64,000 nt of DNA from JALORV01 sp035429805 (lineage in GTDB: Bacteria; Pseudomonadota; Gammaproteobacteria; Burkholderiales; Burkholderiaceae_F): contig DAOMFL010000003.1 of assembly GCA_035429805.1 (NCBI GenBank), positions 1 to 64,000 of the forward strand, written 5' to 3'. The notes below the pieces were generated by a model. It had not been told where the DNA came from, searched no databases, and saw nothing but the letters and a program-made list of their open reading frames with translations. The position numbers and the translations under genes are program-made. The stretch's first letter is position 1, and every line of letters starts with the position of its first letter. Below, piece after piece: positions 44,417 through 53,147 of the stretch.

Positions 44417-45181
44417 CTAGCTGAAGCGCGAGAAATCCGGCTTGCGCCGCTCGAAGAAGGCGGTGAATGCCTCCTTCGCCTCGGCGCTGCGCAGCATCTT
44501 CTCGAATGACTTCGCCTCCTCGACGATCAGTTTCTCGGTCATCGCCTTCCACGACATCTTCATCAGGCGCTTGGTCTCGCGCACCGAGGCCGGCGGCAGG
44601 GCATTGAAGCGCTCGGCCTGCCGGATCGCATGGTCGAGCACCTCGCCCGGAGGCAGGATGCGGTTGACGATGCGCATCTCGAGCGCCTCCTCGGCGCTGA
44701 TCGGCTCGGCCAGCAGCAGCTTCTCCACTGCCTTGTGGTAGCCGGCCGCGAGCGGAATCGTCAGGCTCGACGCGAACTCCGAGCACAGTCCGAGCGAGAC
44801 GAACGGCATCGAGAACATCGCGTTGTCGGCGCAGTAGACAAGGTCGCAGTGCATCAGCATCGTCGTGCCGATGCCGACTGCCGCTCCGTTCACGGCGGCG
44901 ACCACCGGCTTTTCCGACAGACCCAGAGCCTGCATGAACTGGAACACCGGCGCGTCCATTCCGGTCGGCGGGTTCTTCATGAAGTCTTCGAGGTCGTTGC
45001 CGGCCGTGAAGATGTCCTGCCCGCCATGAATCAGGATTGCGCGCACCGTTCCGTCGTCGTGCGCGGCACCGATCGCATCGGCCATTGCCTGGTACATCGC
45101 AACGGTGATCGCGTTCTTCTTACCGGGCCGCGCAATCGCGATGCGTGCCACACCGTTCTTCGTCTCGACTGCAATGCTCAC
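44417..45181 (-). CDS. Enoyl-CoA hydratase/isomerase
   Basis: A 254-residue crotonase-fold protein: CoA and oxyanion-hole stretches (FTAGNDLEDF; AAVNGAAVGIGTTMLMHCDL) and the FVSLGLCSEFASSLTIPLAAGY segment. Only one of the two hydratase glutamates can be placed confidently (CSEF), which is the pattern of delta3,delta2-enoyl-CoA isomerases as well as of some hydratases, so the exact reaction is open. It belongs to the acyl-CoA run and complements the FadN-type enzyme. Confidence 0.88.
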   Translation of the reverse strand: MSIAVETKNGVARIAIARPGKKNAITVAMYQAMADAIGAAHDDGTVRAILIHGGQDIFTAGNDLEDFMKNPPTGMDAPVFQFMQALGLSEKPVVAAVNGAAVGIGTTMLMHCDLVYCADNAMFSMPFVSLGLCSEFASSLTIPLAAGYHKAVEKLLLAEPISAEEALEMRIVNRILPPGEVLDHAIRQAERFNALPPASVRETKRLMKMSWKAMTEKLIVEEAKSFEKMLRSAEAKEAFTAFFERRKPDFSRFS

Positions 45182-45202
45182 GGACTCTCCTTCGAATCGA
45201 TC

Positions 45203-45682
45203 TCACTTGCCGTCGCGGCTGGTCAGCGCGACGAACTGCGCGAATTCCTTCAGCGACTTCGCCGCCTTGGCGCGCACCTTGTCGCGCACCAGCGGGGTGG
45301 GGCCGAGCAGCCAGCCTTTCCATCCCAGCGCCTGGCCCGACCAGCGCCAGAAGCTGAAGTCGTCCACCTGCTGGACGATCTTTCCGGCCGCGATCACCAT
45401 CTCGGTGTGCACCTTGTTCACGACCACTCGCTTCGTCGGGGTGAATGTGTAGCGTGCAGTCCAGTCGACTTTGGCGTGGTCTGCCGTGTCCTCGAGGATG
45501 TTGACGCTGACTTCGAGGTCCTCGGCTTCCGACAGCAGCATCTGCCACATCAGCCGCACTCCCTGCGCCGTCAGGCGCGGAAACACCGGGTCACGGAAGG
45601 TGGCATGGTTCGCATACAGCAGGCCCATGGTGTAGTGGTCCCGCACCATGAAAGCCTCGTAGAAGCGCTCGGCGACACCCAT
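45203..45682 (-). CDS. NTF2-like (SnoaL) protein
   Basis: From the ATG at 45682 there are 159 residues; the in-frame extension to 45745 overlaps the neighbour. The sequence has the cone-shaped NTF2-like layout: helix GVAERFYEAFMVRDHYTMGL, the HATFRDPVFPRL strand, and DWTARYTFTPTKRVVVNKVH, plus a helical tail. Members include ketosteroid isomerases, hydratases and non-catalytic ligand binders, and no catalytic residue can be assigned. It lies between the alpha/beta hydrolase and enoyl-CoA hydratase genes and may act on a bulky acyl intermediate. Confidence 0.8.
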   Translation of the reverse strand: MGVAERFYEAFMVRDHYTMGLLYANHATFRDPVFPRLTAQGVRLMWQMLLSEAEDLEVSVNILEDTADHAKVDWTARYTFTPTKRVVVNKVHTEMVIAAGKIVQQVDDFSFWRWSGQALGWKGWLLGPTPLVRDKVRAKAAKSLKEFAQFVALTSRDGK

Positions 45683-45689
45683 GACGCCC

Positions 45690-46544
45690 TCAGCGCGCAA
45701 CCGTGGCGAGCCAGTCGCCGACGAGGGGCCAGAGCGCGGCGCCATGGCGGCGACGGAAGAAGCCGAAGTGGCCGATGCGGTCGGCGCCGATCTCCGCCGG
45801 CATCACGCGGCGCATCGTCCGCGGCGCGCCTGCATAGAAGGAATGCAGCGAATCCGTATTGCGTGCCGACATGTATTCGTCGTCCGTGAACGAAAGCGAG
45901 AGGATAGGCTGCTGCAGCGCTGCGTAGGTGACGCGCCACTGCGGATCCTCGACCCCGAACAGATAGTCCGGACTCAGGCACCACGAGCGCCACTGGCGCA
46001 TGACGCCCGCCGGCACATTGCCGATCATGTTCAGCTTCTGTCCCGGAAAGTAGCCGAACAGCGGCACCAGCGTCGGGACAATCAGGTACCAGAGCAGCGG
46101 GGCGATGCGCTTCAGGCCCGGCGTGTAGTCGCGCCAGTAGCCGCTGCCGGCCGCCACGGTGGACATCGCGGAGACCCGTCCGGCATTCGGCAGCAGCCCC
46201 AGGATCTGCCCGCCGAGGCTATGGCCGACCCACAGCAGCGGCTTTCCTGAGCTGCGCTCGGCCGTCCAGTCGACCAGGCTCGCAGCGTCGATCTGCGCCC
46301 ACGTCAGCACATCGGCCTTCAGGCCGCGCAGCGAACCGTGCCGCGAACGGCCCACGCCGCGGTAGTCGAACGTGACGGAGAAGTAGCCCTGATCGGCCAG
46401 CCAGTGCGCGAACGGCGCGTAGTACTCCTGCTCGACTCCCATCGCCGGGACGATCAGCACGGCGGCACGCGCCGCCCGGGCATCGCCGAACGAGTGCGCC
46501 GACAGCTGATACCCGTCCCTGGCCGCGACGGTCGAGTGCTTCAT
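45690..46544 (-). CDS. Alpha/beta-fold hydrolase
   Basis: The protein has 284 residues. The nucleophile elbow GHSLGGQ, the oxyanion strand VPAMGVEQEYYAPFA, and FDYRGVGRSRHGSLRG are clear; the catalytic His is probably in RIGHFGFFR. It resembles the YbfF/COG4757 group of predicted hydrolases. No signal peptide. It is encoded between the thiolase and the NTF2-like gene and may release acyl groups from esters or CoA. Confidence 0.87.
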   Translation of the reverse strand: MKHSTVAARDGYQLSAHSFGDARAARAAVLIVPAMGVEQEYYAPFAHWLADQGYFSVTFDYRGVGRSRHGSLRGLKADVLTWAQIDAASLVDWTAERSSGKPLLWVGHSLGGQILGLLPNAGRVSAMSTVAAGSGYWRDYTPGLKRIAPLLWYLIVPTLVPLFGYFPGQKLNMIGNVPAGVMRQWRSWCLSPDYLFGVEDPQWRVTYAALQQPILSLSFTDDEYMSARNTDSLHSFYAGAPRTMRRVMPAEIGADRIGHFGFFRRRHGAALWPLVGDWLATVAR

Positions 46545-46685
46545 CCCTGCTCCGCTGTGCCGGCGAACTCCTGGAGGGAGGCGTCCGCCATGCCCCTGCG
46601 CGCCGAGCGACGCGCAGCCTGCTACTGCAATCGCGCGCGGGCGCCGGGACGGAGCCCACCCGCCACTTCACACACCGGGGTGCGC

Positions 46686-46710
46686 GCGCGATGGGCTCAC
46701 CCCATCGCGC
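46686..46710 (-). terminator. Hairpin downstream of the thiolase gene
   Basis: A perfect 10-bp stem GCGCGATGGG/CCCATCGCGC with a 5-base loop lies 13 bases after the thiolase stop. No T-run follows, so it may trim or protect the 3' end rather than stop all transcription. Genes continue on the same strand. Confidence 0.5.
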
Positions 46711-46722
46711 TCACCCGCGGCG

Positions 46723-47922
46723 CTAAACGCGCTCGAAGATTCCGGCAGCTCCCATGCCCGTGCCGACGCACATCGTGACCATGCCGTACTTGAGGTTGTT
46801 CCGGCGCAGCGCGTGCACGACGGTGGCCGAGCGGATCGCACCGGTGGCACCGAGCGGATGGCCCAGCGCAATTGCGCCGCCCATCGGATTCACCTTGCTG
46901 CGGTCGAGCCCGAGGTCATTGACGACTGCCACCGCCTGCGCCGCGAAGGCTTCGTTCAGTTCGATCCAGCCCATGTCTTCGGCCTTGAGCCCCGCAATCG
47001 CGAGCGCGGCCGGGATCGCGTACTTCGGGCCGATGCCCATGATCTCCGGCGGCACGCCCTTGATCGCGAAGCTGACGAAGCGCGCCAGCGGCGTCAGGTT
47101 GAACTGCTTGATCGCCTTTTCCGAGGCCAGGATAAGTGCGCCGGCGCCGTCGGAGGTCTGCGAGCTGTTGCCTGCCGTCACGCTGCCCTTGGCGGCGAAC
47201 ACCGGCCTCAGCCTGGCAAGCGCCTCGAGCGTGGTGTCGGCGCGCGGGCCTTCGTCGAGTTCGACCTTGCGCGACTTCACGTCGAGTTCGCGCTTCGCGA
47301 GGTTCGGGAACTTCTCCATGACCTCGACCGGCGTCATCTCGTCCGCGAAGTGGCCGGCCTTCTGCGCCGCGATCGCCTTCTGGTGCGACTCGTAGGCGAA
47401 CTGGTCCTGCATTTCGCGCGTGACCTTCCACTGGGCAGCCACCTTTTCGGCCGTGATGCCCATGCCGTAGGCAATGCCGACGTTCTCGTCCTTGTCGAAG
47501 ATGTGCGCGTTGAACGACGGCTTGTTGCCGGACATCGGCACCATGCTCATCGACTCGGCGCCGCCGGCAATCATCACGTCGGCCTCGCCGACCCGGATGC
47601 GGTCTGCCGCAATCGCGACGGCATTGAGCCCGGACGAGCAGAAGCGGTTGATCGTCATGCCGCCAGTGGTGTTCGGCAGGCCGGCGAGCAGTACGGCGAC
47701 GCGCGCCATGTTCAGTCCCTGCTCGGCCTCGGGCATCGCACAGCCGATGATCGCGTCCTCGACCGCCTTCGGGTCCAGGCTCGGCACCTGCTTCATCGCG
47801 GAGCGGACCGCGGCGACGAGCAGGTCGTCGGGCCTCACGTTGCGGAACGCGCCCTTGGGCGCCTTGCCGATCGGCGTGCGCGTCGCGGCGACGATATAAG
47901 CGTCTTGAACTTGTCGGGTCAT
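46723..47922 (-). CDS. fadA: Acetyl-CoA C-acyltransferase (thiolase)
   Basis: The ATG at 47922 gives 399 residues; starts at 47940 or 47949 are possible. All thiolase residues are present: nucleophile Cys in RFCSSGLNAVAIA, His in ALGHPLGATGA, and second Cys in MVTMCVGTGMG, plus NEAFAAQA. It performs the last step of beta-oxidation, releasing acetyl-CoA. The gene follows the FadN-type enzyme by about 100 bases that contain two hairpins. Confidence 0.96.
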   Translation of the reverse strand: MTRQVQDAYIVAATRTPIGKAPKGAFRNVRPDDLLVAAVRSAMKQVPSLDPKAVEDAIIGCAMPEAEQGLNMARVAVLLAGLPNTTGGMTINRFCSSGLNAVAIAADRIRVGEADVMIAGGAESMSMVPMSGNKPSFNAHIFDKDENVGIAYGMGITAEKVAAQWKVTREMQDQFAYESHQKAIAAQKAGHFADEMTPVEVMEKFPNLAKRELDVKSRKVELDEGPRADTTLEALARLRPVFAAKGSVTAGNSSQTSDGAGALILASEKAIKQFNLTPLARFVSFAIKGVPPEIMGIGPKYAIPAALAIAGLKAEDMGWIELNEAFAAQAVAVVNDLGLDRSKVNPMGGAIALGHPLGATGAIRSATVVHALRRNNLKYGMVTMCVGTGMGAAGIFERV

Positions 47923-47964
47923 TCTCTCTGGCTCCAGCATCTTGATCATTTGGCGGGGAGTTCC

Positions 47965-47988
47965 AAGAGGGGCTGCCAGGCCCCTCTT
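47965..47988 (-). promoter_or_regulatory. Intercistronic hairpin between fadN-type gene and thiolase
   Basis: A perfect 9-bp stem AAGAGGGGC/GCCCCTCTT with a 6-base loop lies 43 bases before the thiolase start. With the stem at 48015-48041 it forms a tandem pair. No T-run is present, so processing or mRNA stability is more likely than termination. Confidence 0.6.
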
Positions 47989-48014
47989 GCGTCCGATAAG
48001 TCCGGCAAAGCCGG

Positions 48015-48041
48015 AAAGCCGGTCAGTTCCTGACCGGCTTT
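48015..48041 (-). promoter_or_regulatory. 12-bp hairpin spanning the stop codon of the FadN-type gene
   Basis: AAAGCCGGTCAG and CTGACCGGCTTT form a perfect 12-bp stem with a 3-base loop. The TGA stop (48025-48023) lies inside the outer arm. Such a stem at a stop codon could block 3' exonucleases or slow ribosome release. Confidence 0.65.
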
Positions 48042-50440
48042 CCGGTCTGCAACATTCCCATAATGCGTTCCTGCGTCTTCGGGTGATTCACAAGCGTCAC
48101 GAAGAAGCTGCGCTCGAGGTCGAGCAGCCACTGCTCATCGACGAGCGCACCGGCCTCGACATCGCCGCCGCACATCGCGTCGGCTATGCCGCTGGCGATG
48201 AAGAAGTCATGCGCGCTGATGAATCCGCCGTCGCGCATGTTCGCGAGCTGCGCCTTGATCGTCGCGACTCCGGTGCGGCCGGCGACCGGGAACCCAAGCG
48301 GCACCAGCGGCGGACGGTAGCCGGTGGCCTGCAGCGCGAAGGCCTCGCCAACCGCGGTCCACAGCAGCTCGTAACTGTTGAAGACGATGGTGTCGGTCGG
48401 CCGCAGGTAGCCCATGGCCTTGGCCTCGAGCGCCGACTTCGACACGTTGGCCGTGGCCACGTTCATGAACCAGTTCTTCATGAACGGGAACACGTCGGAC
48501 ATCCCGGCCGCCTGCGCCGCCTGCGCGGCGCGCAGCGCACCCTCCTTCAGGCCGCCCGAGCCGGGGACCAAACCAACACCGATCTCGACCAGCCCGATAT
48601 AGCTTTCGAGCGAGGCGACCGCCTTCGAGCAGTGCAGGATCAGTTCGCAGCCCCCACCGAGCGCCATGCCGCTCACCGCGGCGATCGTCGGCACCTGCGC
48701 GTACTTCAGCCGCATACACGCGTCCTGCATCTTCTTCGCCTCGACGCCGATTGCCTTGCCGCCGCCGCTCATGAAGACCGGCATCATCGCCTGCAGGTCG
48801 GCGCCGACGGAGAACGGCTCGTCAGGAGACCAGATCACGAGCCCGCGGTACTGCGCCTCGGCCAGCTCGATTGCCTTCAGCAGACCGGCAATCACGCCCG
48901 GCCCGATCGCGTGCACCTTGGTCTTGATCGACATGATCAGGACCTCGGCGGCGAGGCCGGACTCCAGCGTCCACAGCCGCACCGACTCGTCCTCGAACAC
49001 CGTCTTGCCGCCGGTCGCACCGGTGGGTGCACCCTCGCCCGCAAGCGGGGCGCGGAAGATCTGGCGCGCATAGACCGGCAGCGTCGAACGCGCGATGAAC
49101 TTCTTCTGCGCCGGTGACCACGAACCTGCGGAGGTGTGCACACCGTTGGCCTTGGCGACCGGTCCGTCGAACACCCACTTCGGCAGCGGCGCCTTCGATA
49201 GCGCTTCACCGGCCTCGATGTCGGCCCGCACCCACTCCGCAATCTGCTTCCAGCCCGCCGCCTGCCATGTCTCGAAGGGACCCGTGGCCCAGCCGAAGCC
49301 CCAGCGCAGCGCAAAATCGACGTCGCGCGCCGTGTCGGCGATCGACTCGAGATGCACCGCGATGTAGTGGAACGCGTCGCGGAAAATGGCCCACAGGAAC
49401 TTCGCCTGCGGGTGATCGGTTTCGCGCAGCAGCTTCAGGCGCTCTGCCGGATCCTTCTTCTTCAGGATGCGAACCACCAGCTCGTCGGCCTTGCCACCGC
49501 TTTCGACGTACTCGCCCTTTTTCGGGTCAAGCACCTTGATCGCCTTGCCTTCCTTGCGATAGAAGCCGGCGCCGGCCTTCTGGCCCAGCGCGCCCTTCTC
49601 GACCAGTGCCTTAAGCACCGGCGGCGTGGCGAAGTTCGACGCGAACGGATCGACCGACGCCGGCAGCGTGTCCTGCATCGTCTTGATCACGTGCGCCATC
49701 GTGTCGAGGCCGACGACGTCCGCCGTGCGGAAGGTCGCGCTCTTGGCGCGGCCCAGCTTGCTGCCGGTGAGGTCGTCGACGACGTCGTACGCCAGCCCGT
49801 ACTTCTCGGCTTCCTTGATCGTCGCCAGCATGCCGAAGATGCCGACACGGTTGGCGATGAAGTTGGGCGTGTCCTTCGCGCGCACCACGCCCTTGCCGAG
49901 CGTCGAGGTGAGGAAAGTTTCGAGATCGTCGAGGATCGCCGGCTGCGTCGCCGGGGTCGGGATCAGCTCGACCAGGTGCATGTAGCGCGGCGGGTTGAAG
50001 AAGTGCACGCCGCAGAAGCGTGCCTTGAGGCCCGCGTCCATCACCTCGGCGAGCTTGGCGATCGGCAGACCAGACGTGTTCGACGCGAAGATTGCATCGT
50101 TGCGGACGTAGGGTGCGACCTTCCTGTACAGGTCGTGCTTCCAGTCCATGCGCTCGGCAATCGCCTCGATGATGACGTCGCAGCCCCGGAGCAGCTCGAG
50201 GTGCTCCTCGTAGTTCGCGGCCTGGATGTACTGCGCATCGTCCTTCACGCCGAGCGGTGCCGGGCTCAGCTTCTTCAGGTTGTCGATCGCCTTCAGCACG
50301 ATGCCGTTCTTCGGGCCGTCCCTGGCCGGCAGGTCGAACAGCACGACCGGCACCCTGGCGTTGACGCAATGCGCCGCGATCTGCGCGCCCATGACGCCGG
50401 CGCCGAGCACGGCGACCTTGCGTACGACGAAGTTGCTCAT
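48023..50440 (-). CDS. fadN: FadN-type 3-hydroxyacyl-CoA dehydrogenase/enoyl-CoA hydratase
   Basis: The protein has 805 residues. The NAD domain comes first (VAVLGAGVMGAQIAAHCVN, SNTSGLPIAKLAEVM, GVHFFNPPRYMHLVELIP, DTPNFIANRVG), followed by a second dehydrogenase-type domain and then a crotonase domain (about 500-720: FSVGADLQAMM, GMALGGGCELILHCSKAVAS, VEIGVGLVPGSGG). This order is that of B. subtilis FadN and the reverse of E. coli FadB. It hydrates enoyl-CoA and oxidises 3-hydroxyacyl-CoA. It stands between the acyl-CoA dehydrogenase and thiolase genes. Confidence 0.94.
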   Translation of the reverse strand: MSNFVVRKVAVLGAGVMGAQIAAHCVNARVPVVLFDLPARDGPKNGIVLKAIDNLKKLSPAPLGVKDDAQYIQAANYEEHLELLRGCDVIIEAIAERMDWKHDLYRKVAPYVRNDAIFASNTSGLPIAKLAEVMDAGLKARFCGVHFFNPPRYMHLVELIPTPATQPAILDDLETFLTSTLGKGVVRAKDTPNFIANRVGIFGMLATIKEAEKYGLAYDVVDDLTGSKLGRAKSATFRTADVVGLDTMAHVIKTMQDTLPASVDPFASNFATPPVLKALVEKGALGQKAGAGFYRKEGKAIKVLDPKKGEYVESGGKADELVVRILKKKDPAERLKLLRETDHPQAKFLWAIFRDAFHYIAVHLESIADTARDVDFALRWGFGWATGPFETWQAAGWKQIAEWVRADIEAGEALSKAPLPKWVFDGPVAKANGVHTSAGSWSPAQKKFIARSTLPVYARQIFRAPLAGEGAPTGATGGKTVFEDESVRLWTLESGLAAEVLIMSIKTKVHAIGPGVIAGLLKAIELAEAQYRGLVIWSPDEPFSVGADLQAMMPVFMSGGGKAIGVEAKKMQDACMRLKYAQVPTIAAVSGMALGGGCELILHCSKAVASLESYIGLVEIGVGLVPGSGGLKEGALRAAQAAQAAGMSDVFPFMKNWFMNVATANVSKSALEAKAMGYLRPTDTIVFNSYELLWTAVGEAFALQATGYRPPLVPLGFPVAGRTGVATIKAQLANMRDGGFISAHDFFIASGIADAMCGGDVEAGALVDEQWLLDLERSFFVTLVNHPKTQERIMGMLQTGKPVRN

Positions 50441-50513
50441 CAGATTCTCCGTTGTGTTTCCGAAACTTCTTCTTGTCTTGTTCCCGTGCTTCGGTTTGCC
50501 GTCACAGTGCCGC

Positions 50514-52325
50514 TCAGAACGCCTCGGCCGGCATTTCCATCAGCGTGGTCGATCCCGCGCGCGCCGTGCGAATCAATGTCGCCGTTTCCGGCAGCAGCCT
50601 CTGGAAGTAGAAGCGCGCAGTCAGCAGCTTGTGCTTGTAGAACGGGTCCACCGAGGCACCGTCGGCCTTGACGCGATCGACCGCGACCTTCGCCATGCGC
50701 GCCCAGAAGTACGAGAAGACGAGGTGCCCGACGACGCGCAGGTAGGGCACCGCTGCCGCGCCAACCTCGTCGCGGTTGGCCATCGCCTTCATGCCGAGTT
50801 CCATCGTCAGCTTCTGCACCTTGTTGCCGATGTCGGCAAGCGGCGTCACGAACTCGTCCATGTCGGGGTTGGTGCCGTTCTCTTCGATGAACTCGGTCAC
50901 CATCTTGCCGAAGGCGCGCAGCTTCGCGCCGTTGTCGAGCAGGATCTTGCGGCCCAGCAGGTCGAGCGACTGGATCGCGTTGGTGCCCTCGTAGATCATG
51001 TTGATGCGGGCGTCGCGCACGAACTGCTCCATGCCGTTCTGGCGGATGTACCCGTGTCCGCCGAACACCTGAAGGCACTCCGAGGCGCACAGGAACCCGT
51101 TGTCGGTCAGGAAAGCTTTCACGATCGGCGTCATCAGCGCCATCATGTCCGCGCCGAACCTGCGCTGGTCCTCGTCCGGGTGCGAGATCTGCGTGTCGGC
51201 CATCAGCGCCACCCAGTACGCGAACGCCCGTCCGCCTTCAGCGTAGGCGCGCGCGGTCAGAAGCTTCCGGCGCACATCCGGATGCACGATGATCGGATCG
51301 GCCTGCTTCTCCGGGTTCGTCGGACCGGCGAGCGCCCGGCCCTGGATGCGCTCGTTCGCATAGGCCACGGCGTTCTGGTAGGCGACCTCCGTCATGCCGA
51401 GCCCCTGCACACCCACACCCAGCCGCGCCCCGTTCATCATCACGAACATCGCGTTAAGCCCCTTGTTGGGCTCGCCGACGAGCCAGCCCGTCGCGCCGTC
51501 GAGGATCATCTGGCAGGTGGCGTTGCCGTTGATCCCCATCTTGTGCTCCAGTCCGCCGCAGAAGATGCCGTTGCGCGCGCCGATCTTCGCGTCGGCGCCG
51601 CTGCCGGTCGGCACGAACTTGGGCACGATGAAGAGCGAAATGCCCTTGGTGCCGTGCGGCGCATCCGGCAGGCGCGCGAGCACCAGGTGGATGATGTTCT
51701 CCGCCATGTCGTGCTCGCCCGAGGAGATGAAGATCTTCTCTCCTGTCAGCTTGTAGCTGCCGTCGGCCTGGGGCTCGGCCTTCGTCCGCAGCATGCCAAG
51801 GTCGGTACCGCAGTGCGGCTCGGTCAGGCACATCGTCCCGGTCCACTGGCCGGAGACCATCTTGGGCAGGTACAAATTCTTCTGCTCGTCCGATGCATGA
51901 CGCAGCAGGCATTCGTATGCGCCGATCGTCAGGCCCGGGTACATTGCCCAGGCCTGGTTGGTCGAGTACTGCATCTCGTAGAAGATGATCTGCAGCAGGT
52001 GCGGCAGGCCCTGGCCGCCGTACTCGTGCTCGGCGGCGAGGCCCTGCCAGCCTGCCGCGCGGAACGCGTCGTAGGCTTCCTTGAATCCCGTCGGCGTCTT
52101 CACAGACTTGGTCGCGGGATCGAGCACACAGCCTTCCTCGTCGCCCGAACGGTTGATGGGCAGGAGGATTTCCTCGCAGAACTTGCCGGCCTCCTCGATC
52201 ACATGGTTGACGAGGTCCGCATCGAGTTCTGCGTAGCGCGGCATCTCCTTCAGCGCATCGACGACGCCGAGCACCTCGTGCAGGACGAATTGCTGGTCGC
52301 GTAGCGGGGCCTTGTAGGACGGCAT
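50514..52325 (-). CDS. Acyl-CoA dehydrogenase, long C-terminally extended type
   Basis: A 603-residue flavoprotein. The FAD/substrate motifs TMCLTEPHCGTDLGMLRTKA and YKLTGEKIFISSGEHD are typical, and the catalytic base is Glu in INMIYEGTNAIQ. The extra C-terminal domain of about 130 residues marks the AcdA/DmdC-like group rather than the short-chain type. It introduces the first double bond in beta-oxidation; DmdC itself acts on methylmercaptopropionyl-CoA, so substrate range is open. It starts 12 bases after the tetR stop, so the repressor gene heads the transcript. Confidence 0.93.
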   Translation of the reverse strand: MPSYKAPLRDQQFVLHEVLGVVDALKEMPRYAELDADLVNHVIEEAGKFCEEILLPINRSGDEEGCVLDPATKSVKTPTGFKEAYDAFRAAGWQGLAAEHEYGGQGLPHLLQIIFYEMQYSTNQAWAMYPGLTIGAYECLLRHASDEQKNLYLPKMVSGQWTGTMCLTEPHCGTDLGMLRTKAEPQADGSYKLTGEKIFISSGEHDMAENIIHLVLARLPDAPHGTKGISLFIVPKFVPTGSGADAKIGARNGIFCGGLEHKMGINGNATCQMILDGATGWLVGEPNKGLNAMFVMMNGARLGVGVQGLGMTEVAYQNAVAYANERIQGRALAGPTNPEKQADPIIVHPDVRRKLLTARAYAEGGRAFAYWVALMADTQISHPDEDQRRFGADMMALMTPIVKAFLTDNGFLCASECLQVFGGHGYIRQNGMEQFVRDARINMIYEGTNAIQSLDLLGRKILLDNGAKLRAFGKMVTEFIEENGTNPDMDEFVTPLADIGNKVQKLTMELGMKAMANRDEVGAAAVPYLRVVGHLVFSYFWARMAKVAVDRVKADGASVDPFYKHKLLTARFYFQRLLPETATLIRTARAGSTTLMEMPAEAF

Positions 52326-52337
52326 TGCGTGATCTCC

Positions 52338-53039
52338 TTACTTCGTGGCGCGTGCCGACCGCGTCTGCGCCGGTCGGCGGGATGAAACGGAACGGGAGCG
52401 CGGTGCCGCAGCACGCGCGTCCTCGATGAGACGGCGCAGTCCGGCGCGGGCACGCCGGGTGCCGTCGGCCGAGCGGAGCAGGCGCGCATCCTGGTGCATC
52501 GCCAGCATCAGCCCGTAGATCTCGAACACCATCTGCTGCGCGTCGACGCCGCGGCGCAGATGCCGCTCGGCGACCGCCTGGCGGATCGCCTTCAGCAGTT
52601 CAGCCTTCCAGCCGGCGATGATCGCGACCATCTCGTCGCGCTGCGGGCCGGGGCGGTCGTCGTATTCGACGGCGCCGGCAATCATGATGCAGCCGCGGGT
52701 GATCTCGCGCGCGAGAAAGGCGACCCAGCGGTCGAGGATCGCCTCGAGGCGCGGCAGCCCGCGCGGCTTCTTCACCGCGGGGCGCAGCACCTCGTCGACG
52801 AAGCGGCGCACGTACTCCTTGAGGACCGCCAGCTGCAGATCCTCGCGCGAGCCGAAGTGCGCGAACACCCCGCTTTTGCTCATCTGCATCTGGTCGGCGA
52901 GCGTTCCGATGGTCAGACCTTCCAGCCCATCGCGGCTGGCCATCGCCAGAGCCGCGTCGACGATGGCCGCGCGCGTCTGGTCGCCCTTGCGGGGACGCAG
53001 GGCGGTCGCGATGGATGACAGCGCACTGGCGATGGGCAT
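52338..53039 (-). CDS. TetR-family regulator of the acyl-CoA run
   Basis: The protein has 233 residues with an N-terminal helix-turn-helix (DQTRAAIVDAALAMASRDGL, then LTIGTLADQMQMSKSGVFAH, FGSREDLQLAVL) and a ligand domain whose C-terminus is arginine/serine-rich. It is the first gene of the fatty-acid oxidation run, 12 bases before the acyl-CoA dehydrogenase. A perfect palindrome lies 45 bases upstream of its start, which makes an autoregulated, acyl-CoA-responsive repressor likely by analogy to FadR/PsrA-type TetR proteins. Confidence 0.9.
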   Translation of the reverse strand: MPIASALSSIATALRPRKGDQTRAAIVDAALAMASRDGLEGLTIGTLADQMQMSKSGVFAHFGSREDLQLAVLKEYVRRFVDEVLRPAVKKPRGLPRLEAILDRWVAFLAREITRGCIMIAGAVEYDDRPGPQRDEMVAIIAGWKAELLKAIRQAVAERHLRRGVDAQQMVFEIYGLMLAMHQDARLLRSADGTRRARAGLRRLIEDARAAAPRSRSVSSRRPAQTRSARATK

Positions 53040-53083
53040 GCTGGAAATCCGGCAGCCGGACGCGGCCGCCAGAAGCAGAAGAA

Positions 53084-53095
53084 ACGAACGTTCGT
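53084..53095. promoter_or_regulatory. Palindromic operator upstream of tetR
   Basis: ACGAACGTTCGT is a perfect 12-base palindrome embedded in an AT-richer stretch, 45 bases before the tetR start. Its form matches sites bound by many TetR regulators. It probably controls the whole run from 53.0 to 42.4 kb. Confidence 0.75.
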
Positions 53096-53147
53096 ACTAT
53101 TTCCGAGATGACGCCCCGCGGTCAACCGGGGTTCTAGAGGCTCGGGC

